64,000 bases of DNA from Euwallacea fornicatus (Eukaryota; Arthropoda; Insecta; Coleoptera; Curculionidae): positions 3,410,001 through 3,474,000 of the forward strand of contig NC_089562.1 in the NCBI RefSeq assembly GCF_040115645.1, in the 5' to 3' direction. The notes beneath the pieces were generated by a model. It saw nothing but the letters and a program-made list of their open reading frames with translations. It searched no databases and was not told where the DNA came from. Numbering within the stretch: position 1 is the first letter of the stretch; each line of letters starts with the position of its first letter. Shown piece by piece: positions 12,701 to 22,228 of this stretch. Made by a program: the position numbers and the translations under genes.

Positions 12701-15700
12701 TATTTCGCAAAATATTGCGATATTAGCTGTGTTCTTGTATGTGTTACGTTGGCTATGGATCTCCATAATCTAATATCGACAAAGAAAGCAAGTTACAATG
12801 AGTTCAGTTACGTCTTATTTCAATTATTTATTCGTTTGATGGTTTTAATTAAAATATTTTTGTTTCAAACCAGAAATTTCTATGAAGTTTTGTCAGAAAT
12901 GTTCAAAGAAGAAGAAATTATTTTGTCTTCTAAAAATCAAGAAATTCGTACCATACATGGGAGCCTCGTAAAACGCTACAAACAACTTATTTTAATAATC
13001 CTTTTACAGATCGTACTGACGTTTGCTTATATAATTTTATTTATGAACTTATTGGAAGGATCAGATGATGGATACGTTAGCGAACCCTTTAAATTTGAAG
13101 CATTTTTTAATCAGAACTATATTAACATTTTTATTAGCCACACCATATAGTTTACGTTTCTTGATGTTTCATATTGTGTACATAAGTTCACTTATGTATG
13201 TAAAAAGTCAAATGAAAATATTGGGCTATAAGTTCAGGAATTTTGGCACGCAAACTAATGATTTTCTAGAAAACATGAACGAAATTACACAAATTATTCG
13301 GAATCATCAACATATAATGCAGTAAGTTAATTTTTAAAATATATTTTATATTTTTATTTAACTGAGTTGTATCTTTTTTACATATGTTAAACAAAGTCCA
13401 GTATTTACCACGCTAACTATTGGCAATGGGTCGTCTAATTTTTTTTAATGATTGTTTTTAAATATCAGCAATAATTATTTTATGATATATATTAATTTTC
13501 AGATTTGTTCAAAAACTGAATTTGTCTTTTAAGTATATACTTCTTCTAGAGATTTTTTCCAATTCTCTAATGTTCGCCTTCTCTGCAGGTCAAATATTTG
13601 CAGTAAGTGTCTATAAAGAAACAACATTATAATCACTCTTATCTAAGCCATTTTTATTCCATCTAGGGAAATAGTACCAATGATGCCCTGATGTCTATCA
13701 ATTATTCCCTAATGTTGTTGCTAGTATTTATGATAATAGGTTGGTATGTCAACGAAATTAAAATCCAGAGTATTAAGTTGGCCGATGCGATCTATGAATC
13801 ATGGTGGTACCAAAAAAATATTTCAATACAACAAATAGTGCATATAATAATGATGAGATCTCAGAGGCCTTTGGTGTTGACTATAGCATCTTTCAAACCT
13901 ATGACTACTGAAGTTGTTACTTCGGTATGTGTTTTTTGAGATTGATACGAGTTCCTTTAATGTTAAAATTAATTTATTTTCAGGTGATAAATACCGCCTA
14001 TTCGTATTTGTCAATCATGGCTAATTATTATAAGTAACTTTAATAAGTACTTTTATGTTGGTTAAGCTGAATATCAATTTATGGTTTTGTTTTTCCTTTG
14101 ATGCTTTTCAATAATTGCTATTGCAAAAAGTGACACTACGACAGAAAATAAAATATAATAGTATCAAGTCCGTTTCACGATATTTTTTGATCGACTTCAT
14201 CCATGGAAATTTCCCCGTCCAATAGAGGTTACAATGATTGAATTTTCAACAGAAACAATGGCGATGAGACGTACCAATTACCAATTACCAAAACCTTGCT
14301 GCATAGCTTTTAAAACAAGTAGAGTTTCAGCAATGTCATTTACTAATCAATCCGAAAGCTCCAGATATCCAGTAGTGATAGCCAAAAATACATTATTAAG
14401 TTCAGTCATGCAATTCAGTATTACTAGTATATTCATTATTAAGGTTGTAAACTAGTTTCTAATTGGTCATCTACACGTATGCTTAATCAAAATTTTATGG
14501 GAATCGAACAATGGATTTTCATTGTCCAAAAAGTATAAATAGGACCACCTATAGCTAAGAACCGCATAAGCACAAATGGTCGTTTATACATTTCTGATAA
14601 TATCGCATTAAAAAGTGTTATTAATATTATATAAATTATAGCAAATTGTGCCTTTGTATATAGATTGAGTTTTATGGTCTTTTTTTATGAAATTCATGTA
14701 ACGCATCACTCATTTCATCAATGGAATTCTGTATAAAATGATGACGTTATGTTTTTTCTTATGATTGAAAAATAACAGATTTTTTGCCCACATATTTGAT
14801 TTCCCGTGCCAGCAAAATTGCGACATATTTCTAAATTTGAGCGTACTCTAATAATTAAACCTAACTTTTCCTATTTCAGATTCTAATCTACGACGTTATT
14901 GAAGTGGTGCCCGAACCAGGTCAGCCCTTGACCAAAAACAAATTCAAAGAAATTTATGCCAAAGAGCAAAAAGGACCTGTAACGGCCCTTTCGCAAGTTA
15001 AAGGGTTCCTAATTTCCGCCGTAGGCCAAAAAGTAATATTTCGGGTCTCTTTTAATGCCAGTACTACTAATATTGATTCGTATTTTTGCAGATTTATATT
15101 TGGCAATTAAAAGATAATGATTTGATAGGAATCGCGTTCATCGATACCCAAGTTTATACCCATCAGATTTTGACTATCAAAAATTTGATATTAATCGCGG
15201 ATGTTTATCAATCTATTTCCCTTTTGCGATTCCAGGATGAATACAGGACTTTGTCATTAGTGTCTAGAGTATGTTATTTACACAGAGCGTTTAATCTTTG
15301 TAAACGTGTTTCGGAGACACTCTGTTTGTACTCTTTTGGTTGGATAATTCTGTAACAAAAAATTTGCAGGATTTGCGTGCTTGTGAAGTATACGGTATAG
15401 AGTATATGATAGACAACTCAAATATAGGATTTTTAATGTCAGACAGAGAAAAAAATGTTACGATTTGTATGTATCAACCTGAAGCTAGGGAATCGTTGGG
15501 AGGTATGTAAATATTAAACGTGTTTTTGAAAGAAAAGAAAGCAACTGAAGTTATTATTAAGTGTTTACTGTATTGTTATTATTTTAATTTTGGTAAATCT
15601 TAAAGTAGGAACTAAGCTCTATCACGTTAATTCAAAATTTTTGTCGATTTTTATTCAGGACTGCGATTGCTGCGTAAGGCAGACTTTCATCTGGGACAGG

Positions 15701-16279
15701 CTGTTACTACTTTTTTCAGAATAAAATGTAAATTAGGAGAGTTAGGTGAAGACAAGAAAAATATGAGCGGAGCTGATAGGAGACATATTACAATGTTTGG
15801 TAAGCATTCAATTGACTACATTATGGACTAACTTTATCATTGCTGTAATTTTAGCAACTTTGGATGGAGGTCTGGGCTACATTATGCCCGTTCTGGAGAA
15901 AACTTACAGAAGACTTCTTATGTTACAAAACGTAATGGTCACGCATGGAGCACATATCGGCGGTCTGAATCCAAAGGGGTTTAGGTTAGATATTAATTTA
16001 ATATTTAAGAATATTTAGAAATTATCTGTGTTTTAGGACATTTAAGAGCTATAGGAAAATGTCGAATCCTGCTAGGAGCATAATCGATGGAGAGTTGGTA
16101 TGGAACTTCATGCAGCTTTCTATAACTGAGAAGATTGAGGTATTATGGAGTCTATTCAGTGTAGTTTTGACTTTTGAATTATTTTTTAACGCCTTTAGGT
16201 CTCCAAGAAAATTGGTACTAAATTGGATGAGCTTCAGGATGATTTAAGCGACATCCAGAAATTAACAAATCATTTCTGA
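6779..16279 (+). CDS. Cpsf160: Cleavage and polyadenylation specificity factor subunit 1 (CPSF160)
   Basis: CDS join(6779..6950, 7272..7486, 7537..7853, 7904..8154, 8205..8386, 8442..8649, 8703..9061, 9268..9467, 9520..9631, 9682..10137, 10553..10787, 10850..11013, 11066..11280, 11444..11663, 14880..15032, 15092..15268, 15370..15502, 15659..15799, 15855..15984, 16037..16139, 16199..16279). It gives 1407 aa, near the family's ~1440. CPSF160 is the nuclear scaffold of the mRNA 3'-end processing complex (with WDR33, CPSF30 and Fip1), built of three beta-propellers with a C-terminal CPSF_A region. Strong blocks: N-terminal KQSHQPTG, LKTLSLHYFEE, HGYYEPTLLIL, QKVHPVIWS, GEPAFLSEEF, LSYDAPWPVRK, VVPEPGQPLTKNKFK, and a C-terminus of the family's LDGEL..T.HF type. 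A basic AKRARESK patch (exon 6) lies where vertebrates have an NLS. Intron 11 appears to be GC-AG. Intron 14 hosts an odorant receptor. Exons 14-21 recur downstream. Confidence 0.97.
12504..12535 (+). promoter_or_regulatory. Receptor core promoter: ACAATG-N6-CATTGT palindrome plus TATA box
   Basis: An 18-bp inverted repeat ACAATGGATTTTCATTGT (12504-12521) followed 8 nt later by TATAAA (12530-12535), 70 nt before the OR start codon. Each arm matches the SOX HMG core AACAATG. Four copies exist in the window, including before the decayed relics. Confidence 0.65.
12605..14037 (+). pseudogene. Odorant receptor copy 1, frameshifted, nested in Cpsf160 intron 14
   Basis: Exons 12605..13321, 13503..13602, 13667..13924, 13984..14037 match the four exons of the intact copy at 17994-19509. 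Exon 1 is 17 bp shorter. The intact copy has GCATTTTTT twice, 17 bp apart (18489 and 18506); here only one remains (13100-13108), so the intervening sequence was lost by repeat-mediated deletion. Translation shifts after ~165 residues and ends at a TAG at 13148-13150. The original frame is otherwise open downstream, and splice sites and the TATA promoter are kept, so the break looks recent. It could still yield a truncated protein with the first few membrane segments. A sequencing error is possible but unlikely given the clean repeat signature. Confidence 0.88.
14275..14560 (+). repeat. Diverged second copy of the receptor upstream region (unit 1)
   Basis: Aligns with ~12297-12570: shared CATAGCTTTTAAAA, GAAAGCTCCA.ATATCCA, CACGTATGC.T and the palindrome plus TATA block (palindrome 14508-14525, TATAAATAG 14534-14542). 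This shows an older local duplication of the receptor before the large tandem event. Confidence 0.75.
14562..14690 (+). pseudogene. Decayed relic of a third odorant receptor, exon 1 start (unit 1)
   Basis: Just after the relic promoter, sequence around ACATTTCTGATAATATCGCATTAAAAAGTG aligns with the OR exon 1 segment that encodes FQQYRVKKW, with many substitutions and small indels and no start codon or open frame. Similarity fades after about 130 bp. The rest of the gene is deleted or unrecognisable. Confidence 0.65.
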
Positions 16280-16282
16280 TAC

Positions 16283-16288
16283 AATAAA
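16283..16288 (+). terminator. Cpsf160 poly(A) signal
   Basis: AATAAA lies 4 nt after the stop codon, with another AATAAA at 16319-16324. Both recur in unit 2. Confidence 0.6.
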
Positions 16289-17892
16289 TATCCATAAGAA
16301 AATGTAAATAGTTAAGATAATAAATTTTTTTAATCTAGATTTGTATTTCATTGAATAGAAGATTTTTCTTTTACAAGAAATAATTTTTGCAATTTCTAGC
16401 GCTTACGCAAGAATAGGTACAATGAATACGAAACAAATTCTATAAATATCTAGATTTATATTAGATTTACAGTTTATTTACACAAGTGACATTCTATGAG
16501 TAATAAAAATCAACTATACGGACACAATGTAAAATTGTATTACACGGAAACACGTAAAGCTTAACACTGATTACACCGTAATAGGTCCAAGTAGAGAAAG
16601 ACAAATCGAATTTTTTTTTTGGAATTGTAGAGAAATATATAATTTTGATTTGGCTTAAAATAAATACAGAGGACACATTCTACATTTCACAACTACTAAT
16701 AACGGTTACTAAACATTTCAAAGTAGGTAAACATACAAACATTAATTTAATATAGTGTGATAAGCGGTATTCTTTGGATCTTAGATTTTTAGGCACCACC
16801 ATCGTATAAAAAAATGTAACGAAATCTTACAGGTTTCCTTATCCCCATCAGGAATCGTTCAGTCTCATGTTGTTTTCGCCGGTTTCATGGGACGTGATAC
16901 CGAACACAAAAATTGATTTAGACGAATGGGAGCACATTACTTGTTTGAGAAATGTTTCTGTGGAGTATGAAGGAGCACGGTCTGGATTGAAAGGTTATAT
17001 CGCCGTAGGGACAAACTATAATTATGGAGAAGATATTACCTGTAGGGGGCGGGTAAGAACCACAGTATACTGAACATAAAAATTTTACGCTCTTTTGAGC
17101 GTAATTTATCTGCTTTTGTTTATTTGTTCTACTGAAAAATTATTTAATAGCAGCAAAATTAAGTATGAAAATGCTATCTTTTTTATTTTGATATAATAGA
17201 ATTGCAAGGAGGCTTAAAATGACTACTTTCAAATGCACCCTGTGTTTATAACCTTTAGAGTTGGAAAACGGTTTAGAAAAAATAACCAATTAACAAACAG
17301 CCGAAAATATAAAATCTAACATGGGACACCGTGTTTATTCGTAATTTACTGCTCATGGCTAGTCTAACGAATTCTTAGTTAAATGGTAATTTGATTTTTC
17401 TACGATAGACTTTCAAACTTTATTTTTATTTTAATGTACTGCAACTTTATTATGTAAAATATTCTTTGAATGGTGGGGTGGCTTAAAAAATGCGATAGTA
17501 TAGACTTTTTGGCCATTTTTACTGTAACTCCGGTTTGTACAAATATTTTTAAAATTTCATCTGTTCGTAAAACATTGTCCAACTTTTCATATATAACCTA
17601 GCATATTTTGTTTCCAAAGGTGATACTCGCTTGTAAAGGGGTGGCTCTGTTCCAACGGTTAAGAACGATGTGGGTGACACCTAGCAATTAACAAAACTCT
17701 ACTACATAGCTTTTAAAATAAGTAGTCTCAGCTATCCAACTTACTGGCCAATTAGAAAGCTCCACATATCCAATACTGTTAGACAGAAATAAATTATTAA
17801 ATTCAATATTATTCTTATAATAATTATTAATGTCATTGATTATTTTTTAATTATTCACACGTATGCCTTACCAAAAATTTAATGAAAGTCGA

Positions 17893-17924
17893 ACAATGGA
17901 TTTTCATTGTCGAAAAAGTATAAA
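17893..17924 (+). promoter_or_regulatory. Promoter of the intact odorant receptor: palindrome plus TATA box
   Basis: Same ACAATGGATTTTCATTGT (17893-17910) and TATAAA (17919-17924) as in unit 1, 70 nt before the start codon at 17994. Confidence 0.65.
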
Positions 17925-17993
17925 AAGCCCCACGTTGCGCAAGAAGGCCATTATTCTTATGTTCTTCGAAGTTTTCTATAGAAGCTCCTTAAG

Positions 17994-19509
17994 ATGTCCC
18001 TATTTAAATATTCGATATATAGTATGTTTGTAAGCGGCATGTGGCCTTTTCCATATTTCCAACAATATCGTGTTAAAAAGTGGTATTTCTATTTCACAAG
18101 ATTTTGTGATGTTAACTGTGTTTTTGTATCTATTACGTTGGCTATGGATCTCCATAATCTAATATCGACAGAGAAAGCAAGTTATAATGAGTTCAGTTAC
18201 GTCTTATTTCAATTATTTATTCGTTTAATGAGTTTAATTAAAATAATTTTGTTTCGAACCAGAAATTTCTATGAAATTTTGTCAGAAATGTTCAAAGAAG
18301 AAGAAACTATTTTATCTTCTAAAAATCAAGAAATTCGTTCCATACATTTGAGCCTCATAAAACGTCACAGACAACTTATGTTTATAATCCTTTCACAGGT
18401 CATATTGACGTTTTTTTATATAATTTTATTCATGAACTTATTCGAAGGATCAGATGATGGATACGTTAGTGAACCCTTTAAAGTTGATGCATTTTTTGGA
18501 GAAATGCATTTTTTAATCAAAACTATATTAACATTTTTATTAGCTGCACCATATAGTTTACGTTTCTTGATGTTTCATGTTGTGTACGTAACTTTACTTA
18601 TGTATGTAAAAAGTCAACTGAAAATATTGGGCTATAAGTTCAGGAATTTTGGCACGCAAACTAATGATTTTCTAGAAAACATGAACGAAATTACACAAAT
18701 TATTCGGAATCATCAACATATAATGCAGTAAGTTAATTTTTAAAATATATTTCGAAGAAAATACCATAAATAAAAAAAACAATTAAGTTCAAATATTTGT
18801 CAGGTTAAGTCTATATATTTTATATTTTTATTTTATTGAGTTGTATCTTTTTACCTATGTTTAATAAAATCCAGTATTTGCCACGCTAACTATTAGCAAT
18901 GGATCGTATAACTTTTTTTAATGATTGTTTTTAAATATCAGCAATAATTATTTTATGATATATATTAATTTTCAGATTTATTGAAAAACTGAATTTATCT
19001 TTTAAGTATATACTTCTTCTAGAGATTTTTGCCAATTCTCTAATGTTCGCCTTCTCTGCAGGGCAAATATTTGCAGTAAGTGTCTACAAAAACCAACATT
19101 ATAATCACTCTTGTCTAAGTCATTTTTATTCCATCTAGGGAAAGAATACCAATGATGTCATTATGTCTATCGATTATTCGCTAATGTTGTTGATAGTATT
19201 TATCATGATTGGTTGGTATGCCAACGAAATTAAAATCCAGAGCATTAAGTTGGCCGATGCGATCTATGAATCATTGTGGTACCAAAAAAATATTTCTATA
19301 CAACAAATAGTGCATATAATAATGATGAGATCTCAGAGGCCTTTGGTGTTGACTATAGCATCTTTCAAACCTATGACTACTGAAGTTGTTACTTCGGTAT
19401 GTGTTTTTTGAGATTGATATGAATTCCTTTAATGTTAAAAACCATCTATTTTCAGGTGATAAATACCGCCTATACGTATTTGTCAATCATGGCTAATTAT
19501 TATAAGTAA
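17994..19509 (+). CDS. Odorant receptor, intact copy, nested in the duplicated intron
   Basis: CDS join(17994..18727, 18976..19075, 19139..19396, 19456..19509), 381 aa, the usual length for insect ORs. These are seven-transmembrane proteins that form ligand-gated cation channels with Orco in olfactory neurons. Family marks: the long first exon with hydrophobic segments (LFIRLMSLIKIILF; HFLIKTILTFLLAAPYSLRF), then short 3' exons with conserved junctions; the C-terminal block RSQRPLVLTIASFKPMT; and the TAYTYLSIM ending. It lies in the same orientation as the surrounding Cpsf160 exons, with its own TATA promoter. The first start after the TATA box was used. Compared with copy 1 it has about 29 amino-acid differences in the first ~166 residues but almost none in residues ~200-244. 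The ligand is unknown. Confidence 0.9.
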
Positions 19510-19744
19510 ATTTAATAAATACTTATGTTGGTTAAACTGAATATCAATTTATGGTTTTATTTTTCCTTTGATGCTTTTCAATAATTGCTATTGCAAAAAG
19601 TGACACTACGACAGAAAATAAAATATAATAGTATCAAGTCCGTTTCACGATATTTTTTGATCGACTTCATCCATGGAAATTTCCCCGTCCAATAGAGGTT
19701 ACAATGATTGAATTTTCAATAGAAACGATGGCGATGAGACGTAC

Positions 19745-20160
19745 CAATTACCAATTACCAAAACCTTGCTGCATGGCTTTTAAAACAAGTAGAGTTTCAG
19801 CAATGTCATTTACTAATCAATCCGAAAGCTCCAGATATCCAGTAGTGATAGTCAAAAATACATTATTAAGTTCAGTCATGCAATTCAGTATTACTAGTAT
19901 ATTCATTATTAAGGTTGTAAACTAGTTTCTAATTGGTCATCTACACGTATGCTTAATCAAAATTTTATGGGAATCGAACAATGGATTTTCATTGTCCAAA
20001 AAGTATAAATAGGACCACCTATAGCTAAGAACCGCATAAGCACTAATGGTCGTTTATACATTTCTGACAATATCGCGTTAAAAAGTGTTATTAATATTAC
20101 GTAAATTATAGTAAATTATGGCTTTATGTGTAGATTGAGTTTTATGGACTTTTTTAAAAT
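19745..20160 (+). pseudogene. Relic receptor promoter and exon 1 remnant (unit 2)
   Basis: Unit 2 counterpart of 14275-14690: palindrome at 19978-19995, TATAAATAG at 20004-20012, then a decayed exon 1 segment (CATTTCTGACAATATCGCGTTAAAAAGTG region). The promoter part is about 99% like unit 1; the sequence after ~20090 is clearly more diverged. Confidence 0.65.
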
Positions 20161-21960
20161 GAAATTCATATAATGCATCATTCATTTCACCAATGGTATT
20201 CTGTATAAAATGATGACCTGATGTTTTTTTCTTATGACTGAAAAAGAACAGATTTTTTTCCCACATAGTTAATTCCCGTGCCAGCAAAATTGCAACATAT
20301 TTCTAAATTTGAATGTACTCTAATAATTAAAGCTAACTTTTCCTATTTCAGATTCTAATCTACGATGTTATCGAAGTGGTGCCGGAACCAGGTCAGCCCT
20401 TGACCAAAAACAAATTCAAAGAAATTTATGCCAAAGAGCAAAAAGGACCCGTAACGGCCCTTTCGCAAGTTAAAGGGTTCCTAATTTCTGCCGTAGGACA
20501 AAAAGTAATATTTCGGGTCTCTTTTAATGCCAGTACTACTAATATTGATTCGTATTTTTGCAGATTTATATTTGGCAATTAAAAGATAATGATTTGATAG
20601 GAATCGCGTTCATCGATACCCAAGTTTATACCCATCAGATTTTGACTATCAAAAATTTGATATTAATCGCGGATGTTTATCAATCTATTTCCCTTTTGCG
20701 ATTCCAGGATGAATACAGGACTTTGTCATTAGTGTCTAGAGTATCTTATTTACACAGAGCGTATCAGAAAACATCGTTTAATATTTTTGTAAATGTGTTT
20801 CGGAGACACTCTGTTTGTACCCTTTTGATTGAATAATCCTATAACAAAAATTTGCAGGATTTGCGAGCATGTGAAGTATACGGTATAGAGTATATGATAG
20901 ACAACTCAAATATAGGATTTTTAATGTCAGACAGGGAAAAAAATGTTACGATTTGTATGTATCAACCCGAAGCTAGAGAATCGTTGGGAGGTATGTAAAT
21001 ATTAAGCACGTTTTTGAAAGAAAAGAAAGCAACTGAAGTTATTATTAAGTATTTATTGTATTGTTATTATTTTGATTTTGGTAAATCTTGAAGTAGGAAC
21101 TAAGCTCTGCCATGTTAATTTAAAATTTTTGTCGATTCTTATTCAGGAGTGCGATTGTTGCGTAAGGCAGACTTCCATCTGGGACAGGCTGTTACTACTT
21201 TTTTCAGAATAAAATGTAAATTAGGAGAGTTAGGTGAAGACAAGAAAAATATGAGCGGAGCAGATAGGAGACATATTACAATGTTTGGTAAGCATTCAAT
21301 TGACTACATTATGGACTAACTTTATCATTGCTGTAATTTTAGCAACTTTGGATGGAGGTCTGGGCTACATTATGCCCGTTCTGGAGAAAACTTACAGAAG
21401 ACTTCTTATGTTACAAAACGTAATGGTCACGCATGGAGCGCATATCGGCGGTCTGAATCCAAAGGGGTTTAGGTTAAATATTAATTTAATATTTAAGAAT
21501 ATTTAGAAATTATCTGTGTTTTAGGACATTTAAGAGCTATAGGAAAATGTCGAATCCTGCTAGGAGCATAATCGATGGAGAGTTGGTATGGAACTTCATG
21601 CAGCTTTCTATAACTGAGAAGATTGAGGTATTATGGAGTCTATTCAGTGTAGTTTTGACTTTTGAATTATTTTTTAACGCCTTTAGGTCTCCAAGAAAAT
21701 TGGTACTAAATTGGATGAGCTTCAGGATGATTTAAGCGACATCCAGAAATTAACAAATCATTTCTGATACAATAAATATCCATAAGAAAATGTAAATAGT
21801 TAAGATAATAAATTTTTTTTATTTAGATTTGTATTTCATTGAATAGAAGATTTTTCTTTTACAAGAAATAATTTTTGCAATTTCTAGCGCTTACGCAAGA
21901 ATAGGTACAATGAATACGAAACAAATTCTATAAATACCTAGATTTATATTAGATTTACAG

Positions 21961-21966
21961 TTTATT
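21961..21966 (-). terminator. Ehbp1: Candidate Ehbp1 poly(A) signal inside unit 2
   Basis: TTTATT on +, AATAAA on -. It is the first canonical signal I find downstream of the Ehbp1 stop codon (22764-22766), about 800 nt away. If used, the last ~260 nt of the Ehbp1 3' UTR lie within the duplicated unit. Confidence 0.4.
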
Positions 21967-22228
21967 TACACAAGTGACATTCTATGAGTAACAAAAATCA
22001 ACTATACAGACACAATGTAAAATTGTATTACACGGAAACACGTAAAGCTTAACACTGACTACACCGTAATAGGTCCAAGTAGAGAAAGACAAATCGAATT
22101 TTTTTTTTGGAGTTGTAGAGAAATATATAATTTTGATTTGGCTTAAAATAAATACAGAGGACACATTCTACATTTCACAACTACTAATAACGGTTACTAA
22201 ACATTTCAAAGTAGGTAAACATACAAAC

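Larger units (their letters stand above)
11664..14879 (+). other. Cpsf160 intron 14, host of the nested receptor locus
   Basis: 3216 bp, whereas most introns of this gene are 50-60 bp. From 11664 to ~12290 I see nothing coding. 12290-12604 is the OR upstream block, 12605-14037 the OR copy, 14275-14560 a second diverged copy of that upstream block, and 14562-14690 an OR exon 1 relic. 14691-14879 shows no feature apart from the splice acceptor. Confidence 0.85.
11352..16740 (+). repeat. Tandem segmental duplication, unit 1 (5389 bp)
   Basis: Head-to-tail with 16741-22228. It starts in Cpsf160 intron 13 and ends ~460 bp past the Cpsf160 stop. It holds Cpsf160 exons 14-21, an odorant receptor with a frameshift, and a decayed receptor relic. 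The first ~1250 bp align with unit 2 without gaps (constant offset 5389) and with about seven differences. The breakpoints share the 4-bp AAAC. Confidence 0.97.
16833..21767 (+). pseudogene. 3'-terminal partial duplicate of Cpsf160 (exons 14-21)
   Basis: Exons 16833..17052, 20352..20504, 20564..20740, 20858..20990, 21147..21287, 21343..21472, 21525..21627, 21687..21767 match exons 14-21 of the full gene, with every splice site and the stop intact. It has no exons 1-13 and no promoter of its own, so by itself it cannot encode CPSF160. I count about 15 silent and 2 replacement differences (both CTG to GTG, Leu to Val) between the copies, so coding constraint has acted on the divergence. Since acceptor 14' is intact, a read-through transcript could splice exon 13 to these exons as an alternative 3' end. 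Other possibilities: a non-functional fragment of recent origin, or a second haplotype placed in tandem by the assembler. Confidence 0.85.
16741..22228 (+). repeat. Tandem segmental duplication, unit 2 (5488 bp)
   Basis: Second head-to-tail copy of 11352-16740, 99 bp longer because of small indels, mostly in OR intron 1 and Cpsf160 intron 16. Its right end (ATACAAAC at 22228) repeats the right end of unit 1 and continues into sequence upstream of the Ehbp1 stop codon that is not duplicated. Confidence 0.97.

Noticed and set aside
13065..13325. A separate small gene downstream of receptor copy 1
   Set aside because: It is the continuation of the receptor frame after the 17-bp deletion, matching the second half of exon 1 in the intact copy.
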